Assembly: GCA_964451255.1 (NCBI GenBank)
Contig: CAYVHL010000001.1
Coordinates: 1,116,001 to 1,180,000, forward strand
Direction of reading: 5' to 3'
Origin: JAHBTB01 sp964451255
Lineage (GTDB): Bacteria > Armatimonadota > Fimbriimonadia > Fimbriimonadales > Fimbriimonadaceae
Length of the DNA stretch: 64,000 nucleotides
A model generated the notes under the pieces. The model had not been told where the DNA came from, made no database searches, and saw nothing but the letters and a program-made list of their open reading frames with translations. The translations under genes and the position numbers were made by a program. Shown one piece after another: positions 43,464 through 52,293 of this stretch (the first letter of the stretch is position 1; each line of letters starts with the position of its first letter).

Positions 43464-44492
43464 CTATGGTTCCACCAACTCGACACCCAGCCCAGGACGG
43501 TCGCCAGGCATCACGACGCCGTCCTCGACCGTCAAGCCGACGGCTGGGTCGGGAGCGAGGTTCAAGTGGGAGTCAAGGTCGATGTGGTCGAACAGCGCGC
43601 CGATGTGGGCTCCGGCCGCTATGCTGACCGAACTCTCCCCCATACATCCGATCATGGTTTTGAGTCCATGGGCGCGTGCCGCGGCCACGAGCCGCAACGC
43701 CTCGGTCAGCCCGCCCGTCTTCATGAGCTTCAAATTGACGCCGTCGCAACGGTCCGCCACCTTGGGGACGTCTGCGGCGACCCGCACGCTTTCGTCGAGG
43801 TAGATCGGTAGCTTACGGTTAGCAAATAATTCGGGAAGCTCATTTTCTGCGCCGCGCACAAGCGGCTGCTCCACGTAGTCGCAGCCTCTTTCGGCAAGCC
43901 ACGGAACCATCTTCAACGCGTCCGCCAATGACCACCCTCCGTTCGCGTCCACCCGGAGCAACGCGTCCCCGGCGACCGATCTGGCGGCCTCATACCCTGC
44001 CTTGTCGGCCTCTATCCCATCTGGGTTGCCCAACTTGATCTTGAGCGCCCTCCCGTGGTTGTCGCGAAGCAGCTCCGGCACACGCTCGCGCACGACTTCC
44101 GGTGGGTTGATCCCGATGGTCACACTGGTCGGCACCGTCGGCTTGCCGAGGCCGAACAACCGGTAGAGCGGCATGCCAGCCCGCTTGCCAAGCAAATCCC
44201 AAAGGGCGATGTCCAAAGCCGCGACTGCCGCGCTCTCCACCCCGGCCTCAGTCGCCCGGGCGCAAACTTGAGCGATCGACAACTCAGAGATGTCGCCCAA
44301 GGCGCCAAGTTGAGCCTCGGCCTCTGCGGCGAGGGTCTCGTCAAAGCCTGTGCCGGGCGCACACTCGCCGATTCCCGTCCCCACACCGTCGGACACAAGC
44401 ACGAACAAGTTTGTGGAGCCAGTCGACGTCCCCCGGCTGATGCGAAGAGGGAAACGCTTGGTCAGTTGGAGCGTGCGGAACGAGAGCGTCAC
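43464..44492 (-). CDS. Enolase-superfamily dipeptide epimerase or N-acetyl-D-Glu racemase (DgcA-like)
   Basis: 342-aa mandelate racemase/muconate-lactonizing-type enzyme. The capping domain covers residues 1-120. The barrel shows ALKIKLG (catalytic Lys), LRVDANGGWS, DYVEQPLV and YLDESV metal ligands, and a second Lys in GVNLKLMKTGG. The pattern fits L-Ala-D/L-Glu epimerases and their DgcA relatives. Pairing with a DUF1611 gene 3 bp downstream favours D-amino-acid or muropeptide recycling. TAGAAT ends 6 nt before the GTG at 44492. Confidence 0.85.
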   Translation of the reverse strand: MTLSFRTLQLTKRFPLRISRGTSTGSTNLFVLVSDGVGTGIGECAPGTGFDETLAAEAEAQLGALGDISELSIAQVCARATEAGVESAAVAALDIALWDLLGKRAGMPLYRLFGLGKPTVPTSVTIGINPPEVVRERVPELLRDNHGRALKIKLGNPDGIEADKAGYEAARSVAGDALLRVDANGGWSLADALKMVPWLAERGCDYVEQPLVRGAENELPELFANRKLPIYLDESVRVAADVPKVADRCDGVNLKLMKTGGLTEALRLVAAARAHGLKTMIGCMGESSVSIAAGAHIGALFDHIDLDSHLNLAPDPAVGLTVEDGVVMPGDRPGLGVELVEP

Positions 44493-44498
44493 CCGATC

Positions 44499-44504
44499 AT
44501 TCTA
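44499..44504 (-). promoter_or_regulatory. -10 element of the epimerase-DUF1611 operon
   Basis: TAGAAT on the minus strand ending 6 nt before the GTG at 44492. Confidence 0.5.
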
Positions 44505-44546
44505 TCCGCGCCCTACGACCGCGTCGGGTCGTCAAGCGCGACGCAC

Positions 44547-46280
44547 TCACGCCCTTTGCATGCTCCTGATCTCATCCGCGTACATATCCTTCACGACTTT
44601 GCGTCGGACCTTCAGGCTCGGCGTCAGCTCCCCTGTCTCGACGCTGAAGGGGCGTCCGACCAGCACGTGCTTCTTGACCTTCTCAAAGTCGGCGAGTTTC
44701 TTGTTCGCTAGATCGACCTCGCCCTTGATCAGGGCCCTGACCTCCGGCGAGAAGCCAGCCTGTGCGAAGTCGCCGACAGGCAGTCCCTGCTGTCCCAGCC
44801 AAGTCTTGAGTCGGTCGAAATCGGGCACCACCAATGCGCAGCAGTACTCCATGCCGTCGCCAAAGACGACGACTTCGTTGATGTAGGGGCTTTCCTTCAG
44901 GGCGTTCTCAACCGCCTGCGGCGCGACGTTCTTGCCGTTTCCGAGGACGAGGATATCCTTCTTTCGGTCTGTGATCTTTAGGTTCTTGCCCTCGAACTCT
45001 CCGATATCCCCAGAGTGAAACCAACCTTCGGCGTCAATGGCTTCGGCCGTCTCCTTGGGCAGGTTGTGATAGCCGGACATCACCGATCCGCCCCGGATCA
45101 GAATCTCGCCGTCGCCGGCGATCTTGATTTCGACACCAGGGAGCGGCTCCCCGACGGTCCAGTACTTGCTCCGGTCAGGGTGGTTGAGGCAGCTTGCGGC
45201 GGTCGTCTCGGTGAGGCCGTAACCCTGCAACACCAAGAGGCCGAACGCCTGGTAGAACTCGGCGACGTGGGTAGGCAACGCGGCGCCGCCGGAAACAAAG
45301 AACCGGATGTGCCCCCCTGTCCTTTCACGGATCTTCTTCCCGACGAGGGCGTCGGTCAGCGGAAAGAGAGGCGCGGGACGGCCCTGGGCGCGGGCGACCC
45401 CTTGGGACAGGGCTAAATAGAACAACTTCTTCTGTATAGGCTTCTGCTTTTCGACACTGTCCAGAATCCGCGACTTGACGCTCTCTAGAAACCGGGGCAC
45501 ACAGAGCATGACTGTGGGCTGATACTTGACCATTTCGCCAGCCAGCGCGACAAGGCTGCTTGCGATCACTGTCCTCGCGCCCACTGATATAGGTAACACA
45601 ACGCCGCCAAACCTCTCGTAAACATGAGACATCGGCAAGAAGCTCAGAAAGGTGTCCGTCTCGTCCACCGGGAGCGCGTCCTTGACGTTCTGGCACAGAA
45701 AGATGAAGTTCCGGTGGCTGAGCACGGCGCCCTTTGGCTGGCCGGTCGTGCCCGAGGTGTAGATGAGGGTCGCCACGTCGTCTGGCCCGACCGTGTCGAT
45801 ACGCGCCTCCCAAGCCGCCTTGTCCATCGAGGACTTGTCGGCATGGTCGAGAAAACCAGCTTCGCCGTTCGCCGGGCGAAGAACCACAGGCAACCGACCG
45901 GGAAGCTTCTCCGACAAGCGGCTCTCCAACACGACGCAGGCCTTGGCGCCGCAGTCGTCCGCAATGTATGTCGCTTGGTCGGGCGGCAAGGTCGGGTAAA
46001 TGGGCACGGTGGTGATGCCGAGGGACTGGGCGGCCCAGTCCACAAGCAACCATTCAAGACTGGACTCGCCCAGGATCACAAGGGTGTCGCCCTTGACCAG
46101 CCCTAGTCCGTCCAGTGCACGTGCGTACGCGAAGACGGTCTCGTAGAGATCCCGAAAGGTCATCGTCTGGTCGGGAGACCCGCCTTTGCCGGGCACAAGG
46201 TGGCTTATGCGCTCGGCGTGCTCGGCGCACCGACGCCGCAACATGTCGCCGAGGGACTGGCAGTTCAGAGGGGTGCTCAT
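44547..46280 (-). CDS. Long-chain acyl-CoA synthetase (AMP-forming)
   Basis: 577-aa adenylating enzyme that activates fatty acids with ATP and CoA. The AMP-binding motif is LIYTSGTTGQPKGAVLSH (about residue 165), followed by QGYGLTETTA and a GWFHSGDIGEF segment, with the DRKKDILVLGNGKNV hinge. Overall it matches the FadD15/long-chain type with a shortened C-terminal cap. The ATG at 46280 overlaps the rhodanese stop codon (ATGA), so translation is coupled. Ends near the epimerase promoter. Confidence 0.92.
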   Translation of the reverse strand: MSTPLNCQSLGDMLRRRCAEHAERISHLVPGKGGSPDQTMTFRDLYETVFAYARALDGLGLVKGDTLVILGESSLEWLLVDWAAQSLGITTVPIYPTLPPDQATYIADDCGAKACVVLESRLSEKLPGRLPVVLRPANGEAGFLDHADKSSMDKAAWEARIDTVGPDDVATLIYTSGTTGQPKGAVLSHRNFIFLCQNVKDALPVDETDTFLSFLPMSHVYERFGGVVLPISVGARTVIASSLVALAGEMVKYQPTVMLCVPRFLESVKSRILDSVEKQKPIQKKLFYLALSQGVARAQGRPAPLFPLTDALVGKKIRERTGGHIRFFVSGGAALPTHVAEFYQAFGLLVLQGYGLTETTAASCLNHPDRSKYWTVGEPLPGVEIKIAGDGEILIRGGSVMSGYHNLPKETAEAIDAEGWFHSGDIGEFEGKNLKITDRKKDILVLGNGKNVAPQAVENALKESPYINEVVVFGDGMEYCCALVVPDFDRLKTWLGQQGLPVGDFAQAGFSPEVRALIKGEVDLANKKLADFEKVKKHVLVGRPFSVETGELTPSLKVRRKVVKDMYADEIRSMQRA

Positions 46281-46648
46281 TTCTCGACCGGGAGGCCAAG
46301 CCCGGTGTACTCTGTCCAGCCACCTGCTAGGCTGAGGACGTCGGTGAAGCCCATCTCCTTGAGGGCCTTTGCCGCCAAGGCGCTGCGGTGCCCGCCGCCG
46401 CAATAGCAGACGATCTTCTGGGAGCGGTCGGCCAAGGCGGGGTCGCGTTTGTAGTGTTCCAGGTCCGCCCGAACCTCGAGCATGCCCCGGGGGTAGTTGC
46501 GAGAACCGGGGATGTGTCCGGCGGCAAACTCGTCCGGCTCGCGCACGTCCATCAGCCAATAGCCAGCCAGCCCAGGCAGGTCGGCGATCGTCACCTCTTG
46601 GACTTCAAGCAGCGCTTCGTGGACATAATCGTCAAGGGACTTCGCCAT
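46277..46648 (-). CDS. Single-domain rhodanese-like protein
   Basis: 123-aa rhodanese fold: LMDVREPDEFAAGHIPGSRNYP and the active-site loop CYCGGGHRSALAA. The usual catalytic cysteine followed by R/H-rich loop is present (C in VCYCGGGHRS). Such proteins carry sulfane sulfur, and the partner is unknown. Coupled to the acyl-CoA synthetase. TAAGGT ends 8 nt before the ATG. That ATG lies on the same CATG palindrome as the ATG of the divergent gene. Confidence 0.88.
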   Translation of the reverse strand: MAKSLDDYVHEALLEVQEVTIADLPGLAGYWLMDVREPDEFAAGHIPGSRNYPRGMLEVRADLEHYKRDPALADRSQKIVCYCGGGHRSALAAKALKEMGFTDVLSLAGGWTEYTGLGLPVEK

Positions 46649-48866
46649 GACAAGGAACCTTACCATCCTCAGTTTCACTCTGTTTGTGGCCGCGCCCCTT
46701 GTCGGCCTGGCCGCACAACAAAGGAGCCCAATGGACGATGTCGCCGCCGTGCTCAAGGAACTGCCTCCGCTTGCCACTTCAACGGTCGCGACAGGCGACT
46801 GGTTGGTGCGCAAGCCGAAGGAACTCGCCAAGGCCTACCACGGGCCCGGCCCGCTCGACGTCACCCTGGACAACGGGCTCGTCCGGCGCACGTTCCGGCT
46901 CGGGCCAGGGGTGACGACGTACAGCCTCCAGGAGCGGACGGCCGGGCACGAGTACATCAGGGCGGCGTCCCCCGAGGCCACGCTCACTCTGAACGGCACC
47001 CAGGTCACCGTCGGCGGCTACGTCGGCCAACCCGACCGTGCCTATTTACTTCCCGGCTGGCTTGACTCCATGAAGCCCGACCCGGAAGCCTTTAGCCTTC
47101 TCAGGGTGCAGTTTTCTGTCCCCGAGAAGCCGTTCGACTGGAAGCCCACCCTAAGGCCGCCCGCCGGATCGTGGCCCCCGCGCGGCTGTTCCATGACCCT
47201 GACTTTCACAAGCGCGAAGTGGCCGGGCCTCTTGGTGGACGTCGTCCATGAGATGTACGACGGGGCGCCCGTGATGATGAAGAGGGTGGTCGTCCGGAAT
47301 GTCGGACGACAGCCTGTGAGACTCGACCACTTCCAGGGTGAGGTCTTGGCCTTGGTCGAGGCGCAAAGTGAGGTCGACACCCCGGCCGGGTGGCGCTATC
47401 CGAACCTGGAGATGATCAGCGACTACTCCTTCGGCGGCATGGCGGGCGGCGACGCCAACCGGTGCCGCAAATGGAACACCGACCCCGCTTACACCACCCA
47501 GGTCAACTACAGGCTGGAGACCCCGTGCCTTCTCACCAGCGAGCCGCCGATCGGGCCCGGCGTGATCGTCGCCCCGGGCGGGAAGTGGGCGGGCAACCGG
47601 TCGTACCTTGTTCTCTATGACTCGACCGACCGCGAGCGGAAGGGGCTCGAGCTCCGCCACACATACCGCCTCCTGGCCCCGTGGACGGCCGAGAGCCCGA
47701 TCATGCTCCACCTGACGACGACGGACGACGCCAAGGCCCGTGCCAGCATCGACCAGGCCGCCGAATGTGGGTTCGAGATGGTCATCTTCTCGTTCGGCAG
47801 CGGCCTCAACATGGAGGACACTAGCGATGCCAACATCGCCAAGTTCAAGGCGTTGGCCGACTATGGCCACAAGAAGGGCCTCGAGGTAGGCGGCTACTCG
47901 CTGTTGGCCAGCCGCCGGATCGACGACCGCAACGACGTCATCAACCCCAAGACCGGAAAGACGGGCGGGGCGATCTTCGGCAACTCTCCTTGCCTAGGAA
48001 GCACCTGGGGGCAGCAGTACTTCAAGAACATCGCCGACTTCTTGCAACGGACAGGGTTCGACCTCCTGGAACATGACGGCAGCTATCCGGGCGACCTGTG
48101 CGCCAGCACCAGCCATCCCGGCCACCAAGGACTGGAGGACAGCCAATGGACGCAGTGGCGCACGATCACCGGCTTCTACGCGTGGTGCCGTGCCAGAGGC
48201 ATCTATCTGAACGTCCCTGACTGGTACATGCTCGCTGGCTCGAACAAGACCGGCATGGGCTATCGGGAGACGAACTGGAGCCTGCCCCGCGCCCAGCAGC
48301 ATATCCATTGCCGCCAAAACCTCTTTGACGGCACATGGACGAAGTCACCGACGATGGGCTGGATGTTCGTGCCCCTGACCGAGTACCAAGGCGGCGGCGC
48401 GGCGGCCACCGTTGAGCCTCTCAAAGACCACCTGGCCGACTACGAGAACCACCTCATCAACAACTTCGCGTACGGCGCGCAGGCGTGTTACCGGGGCCAG
48501 CGGCTCTACGACGCGCCCGAGACCAAGGCGGTGGTCGTCAAGTGGGTGGACTGGTTCAAGAAGCACCGGGACGTTCTGGAAGGCGAGGTCATCCACCTGC
48601 GCCGGGCCGACGGCCGCGACATCGACTACGTCCTGCATGTGAACCCCGAAGGGCCGGAGAAGGCCATGCTCGTGGTCTTCAACCCCACCTCTTCGGCGGT
48701 ACGCCGGGAGATCGAGGTGCCTCTTCACTATGCCGGACTGTCGGGGAAGGCCACGGCATCAGCGCCTGGCAAGGCGCCGGTCTCGATCGCTCTGGACTCC
48801 CACCAGGTGGGCAAGGTGACGGTCGACGTGCCGGCGGGAGGTTTCACCTACGTCGTGTTCAAGTAG
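46647..48866 (+). CDS. Secreted glycoside-hydrolase-like (alpha-galactosidase-type) protein
   Basis: 739-aa exported protein (MTRNLTILSFTLFVAAPLVGLAA). The N-terminal 300 residues form a beta-supersandwich-like part. The barrel-like part follows: ECGFEMVIFSFGSGL, LEVGGYSLLASRR, GFDLLEHDGSYPGDLCAS, and WCRARGIYLNVPDWYMLAGSNKTGMGYRE. The layout resembles clan GH-D (GH36-like) enzymes, with acidic residues in LEHDG and NVPDW as possible catalytic groups. Specificity is unknown. AAGGGA upstream of the ATG is a ribosome-binding site. CATAAT at 46624-46629 may be its -10. Confidence 0.72.
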   Translation: MTRNLTILSFTLFVAAPLVGLAAQQRSPMDDVAAVLKELPPLATSTVATGDWLVRKPKELAKAYHGPGPLDVTLDNGLVRRTFRLGPGVTTYSLQERTAGHEYIRAASPEATLTLNGTQVTVGGYVGQPDRAYLLPGWLDSMKPDPEAFSLLRVQFSVPEKPFDWKPTLRPPAGSWPPRGCSMTLTFTSAKWPGLLVDVVHEMYDGAPVMMKRVVVRNVGRQPVRLDHFQGEVLALVEAQSEVDTPAGWRYPNLEMISDYSFGGMAGGDANRCRKWNTDPAYTTQVNYRLETPCLLTSEPPIGPGVIVAPGGKWAGNRSYLVLYDSTDRERKGLELRHTYRLLAPWTAESPIMLHLTTTDDAKARASIDQAAECGFEMVIFSFGSGLNMEDTSDANIAKFKALADYGHKKGLEVGGYSLLASRRIDDRNDVINPKTGKTGGAIFGNSPCLGSTWGQQYFKNIADFLQRTGFDLLEHDGSYPGDLCASTSHPGHQGLEDSQWTQWRTITGFYAWCRARGIYLNVPDWYMLAGSNKTGMGYRETNWSLPRAQQHIHCRQNLFDGTWTKSPTMGWMFVPLTEYQGGGAAATVEPLKDHLADYENHLINNFAYGAQACYRGQRLYDAPETKAVVVKWVDWFKKHRDVLEGEVIHLRRADGRDIDYVLHVNPEGPEKAMLVVFNPTSSAVRREIEVPLHYAGLSGKATASAPGKAPVSIALDSHQVGKVTVDVPAGGFTYVVFK
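46657..46662 (-). promoter_or_regulatory. -10 element of the rhodanese gene, inside the divergent CDS
   Basis: TAAGGT on the minus strand ending 8 nt before the ATG at 46648. It lies within the signal-peptide codons of the divergent gene. Confidence 0.4.
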
Positions 48867-48880
48867 GGCCCGGCGAAGTT

Positions 48881-50191
48881 TCAAATCAGGTTCAACTCTT
48901 TCACGCGTAGATACGCGCCCACCAGGGCGGAGGCCAGATCCTGCGGCTCAGCCTCGATCGTGTGGAAACCCGCCGTGCGCAACACCGCCTCCGCTTTGCG
49001 ACGGTCTTGGCCGTACCAGAGGGCGGCAGTGCGGAAATAGAGGTCCCTGTCGTCGATGACGGGTGCGTGGCGAAGCTCGCGGATCTTCGGGTCGACGACA
49101 CGAACGACCATGAGCAGATGGCGGCGATGGATCGGCCCGAGGGACTGCACCAAGTCGGCGGCCTGGTCTTCGTTTTCTGCGTCCGTGAACACCACCAACA
49201 GCGACCGCTTGTTCCACCTGTTGGCCAGGTAGGTGAACGCGGCGGCGTAGTTGGGTTGGACCGGTTCGGCCTGGGCGTCGTGGACCTTGTCCAGGATCGC
49301 CGCGACTTGGGCGCGGCCCTTGCGGGGCGCTGCGTAGGCCTTGATGACGTCGTTGAAGACGAGAAGGCCGATCTGGTCGCCCTGGCGTTCGGCGGTGTGC
49401 ATGAGCATAAGCGCCGAGTCCAGGGCAAGATCCAGTTTGCGCACGCCGTCGACTTCGGCCATCATGTGCCGGCCGACGTCCACGCACACGATCACGGCCT
49501 GGTTGCGCTCGGTCTCAAAGTTGCGCACGACAAGCTTGCCCCGCCGGGCGCTGGCCTTCCAGTCGATCGTCCGGAAGTCGTCGTCGTTGTAGTCGCGGAG
49601 CGACTCGAACTCCTGGCCGAGGCCCTTTTGCCTTGTCCGCCGCAAACCTATTAAGTTCAACTTCCCGCGCTGCTTGAGCAAGTCGAACTCCTTGACCGCC
49701 TTGACGTTCGGATACACGCGGCACGTCTCCTGGGTGGGCAGTTCCTTTTGAACCCAAGCGAGCCCAAGTGGCGCCAGGAACCGCACGAACGTGCCGGTGA
49801 ACGATTGCTCACCACGTTCACGCGGGGTGATGGAGTACTCCACCTCCTCCGGGCGTTCGGGAAGGATCCGCATTTTGAAGTCGGATTTGGTCACCAAGGC
49901 GGTTGTCGGCGGCTCGTCGCGAACCTCCACGACCAAAGGCGCCCGGCTCATGTTTTCGAGGGTGAGGCTGATCGAATTCGGCACCCGGACGCTCAAGATC
50001 GGGTCGCTGGCGCGTTTGACGCTCAAGGGGTCGCCTTTCTTGGCGACGAACCCGGTGATGAGCATCAGGGCGAAGATGCCCACGTCATAGGGAAGCAGTA
50101 GCTTCTCAAAGCCCGGCACGACCGCGCCCACCAAGGCAATCGGGATCCCCAAAGCGACCAAGACCCAAAACCGTTTGGAGGGCACGATCAT
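48881..50191 (-). CDS. DUF58 protein with vWA-like domain
   Basis: 436-aa protein with two N-terminal helices (about 8-48), a beta-sandwich (about 55-165) and a DUF58 core (YNDDDFRTIDWKASARRGKLVVRNFE). A vWA-like domain follows with VIVCVDVGRHM. DUF58 proteins typically sit next to MoxR ATPases and are thought to act in envelope maturation; here the partner is a divergent RDD protein, and no moxR is in view. TATCCT ends 8 nt before the ATG at 50191. Confidence 0.9.
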   Translation of the reverse strand: MIVPSKRFWVLVALGIPIALVGAVVPGFEKLLLPYDVGIFALMLITGFVAKKGDPLSVKRASDPILSVRVPNSISLTLENMSRAPLVVEVRDEPPTTALVTKSDFKMRILPERPEEVEYSITPRERGEQSFTGTFVRFLAPLGLAWVQKELPTQETCRVYPNVKAVKEFDLLKQRGKLNLIGLRRTRQKGLGQEFESLRDYNDDDFRTIDWKASARRGKLVVRNFETERNQAVIVCVDVGRHMMAEVDGVRKLDLALDSALMLMHTAERQGDQIGLLVFNDVIKAYAAPRKGRAQVAAILDKVHDAQAEPVQPNYAAAFTYLANRWNKRSLLVVFTDAENEDQAADLVQSLGPIHRRHLLMVVRVVDPKIRELRHAPVIDDRDLYFRTAALWYGQDRRKAEAVLRTAGFHTIEAEPQDLASALVGAYLRVKELNLI

Positions 50192-50198
50192 GTGCGTG

Positions 50199-50205
50199 TA
50201 GGATA
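50199..50205. promoter_or_regulatory. Symmetric shared -10 element for two divergent genes
   Basis: The 7-bp TAGGATA reads TAGGAT (50199-50204) on plus, 7 nt before the GTG at 50212, and TATCCT (50200-50205) on minus, 8 nt before the ATG at 50191. One element could drive both the RDD and the DUF58 genes. Confidence 0.5.
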
Positions 50206-50211
50206 TTACAC

Positions 50212-50955
50212 GTGACTGACCAGCATATGGTCTTGACGCCGGAGAAGGTCGTCGTCTCTTATCGGCTGGCCAGCCTGGGCACCAGGATCATGGCGCACAT
50301 CATCGACGTGGTCATCGCGATCATGGTGTTCTACGTCCTAGCCATCGGGGCTGCCTTCGTCTTCCAAGGAGCACCGGAGCTGACTTGGGTCATCCTTGCC
50401 GCCATGGCCGCCTTCGGACTCTACGCGTATTTTGCGTTCCAAGAAGGCTTCTGGGGTGGGCAGACGATCGGCAAGCGCCTCATGAACATCCGTGTGATCA
50501 TGGTCGACGGGACGCCGATCACCTTTCCCGCGGCGATCTATCGCAACCTCCTGCGTGTCGGCGATTTTCTGCCGACGTTCTATCTCGCCGGGTTCTTGTC
50601 CATATTCACCAACCCCCGGTCACAAAGGATCGGGGACATCGTCGCGGGAACGGTCGTCGTGCACGAGCCCCGCAACCTCTACACGTTTACCCCCGCACCC
50701 CACCGGTACGGGGTGCACCGGCTGGAAGACACGGTCGGTGACCTGCGCAAAATGACACTCCAAGAGTACTTTGCGATCAAGCGTCTGTGCGACCGCTTTC
50801 CCGAGCTACCCGCCCAGACTCAAGCTGAGAGCCTCCGTGACATTTGGTTTCCTTTTGCCTCCAAGGTCGGTATCGAGCCTGTCCCTAACGTCCATCCCTT
50901 GTATCAGATGGAGGCCGCGGTCATGAAGTACGGGCGTATGCACAAGCTCGTGTGA
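50212..50955 (+). CDS. RDD family membrane protein
   Basis: 247-aa protein with the RDD domain: LASLGTRIMAHIIDVVIAIMVFY, then two further helices, GQTIGKRLMNIRV and RIGDIVAGTVVV. RDD proteins are predicted transporters or chaperones of unknown function, commonly next to DUF58 genes. The C-terminal 100 residues are soluble and not recognised. GTG 50212 is preceded by TAGGAT 7 nt upstream and no ribosome-binding site. Confidence 0.88.
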   Translation: MTDQHMVLTPEKVVVSYRLASLGTRIMAHIIDVVIAIMVFYVLAIGAAFVFQGAPELTWVILAAMAAFGLYAYFAFQEGFWGGQTIGKRLMNIRVIMVDGTPITFPAAIYRNLLRVGDFLPTFYLAGFLSIFTNPRSQRIGDIVAGTVVVHEPRNLYTFTPAPHRYGVHRLEDTVGDLRKMTLQEYFAIKRLCDRFPELPAQTQAESLRDIWFPFASKVGIEPVPNVHPLYQMEAAVMKYGRMHKLV

Positions 50956-51207
50956 AACTTGGGGATACTGTGGGGGACCGATGGGAAATGTCGAGCGGTT
51001 GGAAAACCGGCCTCCATACATATCCTTTCCCACAAGCTTTTCCACTCGCGCTATTCCAGGTAGGGTGGCTGATTCTAGCTTGGATCGTACGACTGGCTAA
51101 CCTGAGCCAGAGCGGTGATATCAAGTTTTCCACACTTGCCAACACCCTAATAACAACAACTTCATTGATATCAAAGGAATGATTCAGAAGGGACACGACG
51201 GGGACAA
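50956..51207. other. Candidate origin of replication (oriC) region
   Basis: 252-bp gap, locally AT-rich. It contains TTTTCCACA (51126-51134), which matches the DnaA-box pattern TTWTNCACA, and two near matches (51026-51034, 51038-51046). TGATATCAA occurs twice, exactly 50 bp apart (51116, 51166). Between the copies lies a TAATAACAACAAC tract like a DNA-unwinding element. Next come recF and dciA, and a perfect parS lies 6.3 kb away. No dnaA or dnaN gene is in view. Confidence 0.45.
51116..51174. repeat. TGATATCAA pair spaced exactly 50 bp
   Basis: 9-bp identical copies at 51116-51124 and 51166-51174. The core TGATATCA is self-complementary. The second extends to the palindrome TTGATATCAA. Confidence 0.7.
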
Positions 51208-52293
51208 ATGGACGGCGTGACCGTCGCAGAGGTTCGATACCAAGACTTCCGAAACCTAGCGGTGGTGGAGTTGACGGCGGCCCAAGGTGTCAACTTGATC
51301 GTCGGGCCCAACGCGCAAGGAAAGACCAATCTCCTTGAGGGGATGCACCTCCTGTCGACCGGACGTCTGATGCGGGGATCGAAGGAGGCCCAGGCGGTAC
51401 GGCACGGAGAGCCCAGGGCGGCGGTCGAAGCCACTCTTCAGCCTCACGGCACCACTATCCGGGTCAACATCGAACCAGGGACGCGCAAGAGGGCGTTGGT
51501 GAATGGGCTCGGCCTGCCGCGTGCGGCCGACCTCATCGGAAGGCTGCCGTCGGTCAGCTTCTCAAGCCAGGATCTCGCGGTGGTCGCAGGAGACCCTGCC
51601 GACCGACGCCACCTTCTGGACGCCGAACTCTCACAGGTCTACCCGGCCTATCTGAAGCACCTTTCCATTTACAAGCGAGCCCTGGAACAACGCAACGCCC
51701 TCTTGCGGCGTGCCCAAGAGACCCATGTCGATGACGCGGCGTTCGAGGTCTGGGAACACCAACTTGCCCTACACGGCGCCGCGATGCGGACGACTCGGAC
51801 TGAATGGGTCGAAGCCCTTGCCCCGATGGCACGCGAGCGTCATTCGGCTCTGGGTGACGGAGAGTCGCTTGAGGTGGGTTACAGGGCGAACGACGATGCT
51901 GACCTCGCAGGATCCCTGGCGGCGCGCCGGGGACAGGACATCCATAGGGGTTCCACCACTGTCGGCCCCCATCGGGACGAACTTGAGATCACGGTCGCGG
52001 GCGCGGACGCGCGGTATTTCGGCAGCCAGGGCCAACAACGAACCGCAGTCGTGGCAATCAAGTTGGGTGTCCTCGCACTGGCTCAAGACGCCTTCGGATT
52101 TCCGCCGATGCTCTTGCTCGACGACATATTCAGTGACCTGGACGACCGTCGGAGGGCCCATCTGATGGACATCGCCTATGGCTCGGGCGGACAGGTGTTC
52201 GTGACCTGCACGGAAGCTGAACAAGCGGGTGAAAAACTGTTGGGTGCCGCCAAAATCTTCCGGGTACGATCTGGATGTCTGGAGCAAGGATGA
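51208..52293 (+). CDS. recF: DNA replication/repair protein RecF
   Basis: 361-aa SMC-like ATPase that helps load RecA at gaps. Walker A GPNAQGKT (33-40), the signature SQGQQRTAVVAIKLG, Walker B MLLLDDIFSDLD and a D-loop are all visible. Length is normal. A purine-rich GGGGAC lies before the ATG. It precedes dciA with an ATGA overlap, matching the recF-DUF721 order of origin regions in several phyla. Confidence 0.95.
   Translation: MDGVTVAEVRYQDFRNLAVVELTAAQGVNLIVGPNAQGKTNLLEGMHLLSTGRLMRGSKEAQAVRHGEPRAAVEATLQPHGTTIRVNIEPGTRKRALVNGLGLPRAADLIGRLPSVSFSSQDLAVVAGDPADRRHLLDAELSQVYPAYLKHLSIYKRALEQRNALLRRAQETHVDDAAFEVWEHQLALHGAAMRTTRTEWVEALAPMARERHSALGDGESLEVGYRANDDADLAGSLAARRGQDIHRGSTTVGPHRDELEITVAGADARYFGSQGQQRTAVVAIKLGVLALAQDAFGFPPMLLLDDIFSDLDDRRRAHLMDIAYGSGGQVFVTCTEAEQAGEKLLGAAKIFRVRSGCLEQG

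Noticed and set aside
50952..51182. 76-codon plus-strand ORF after the RDD gene.
   Set aside because: Its codon third positions are AT-rich, unlike every real gene here, and it covers the DnaA-box and repeat region. It is treated as intergenic.
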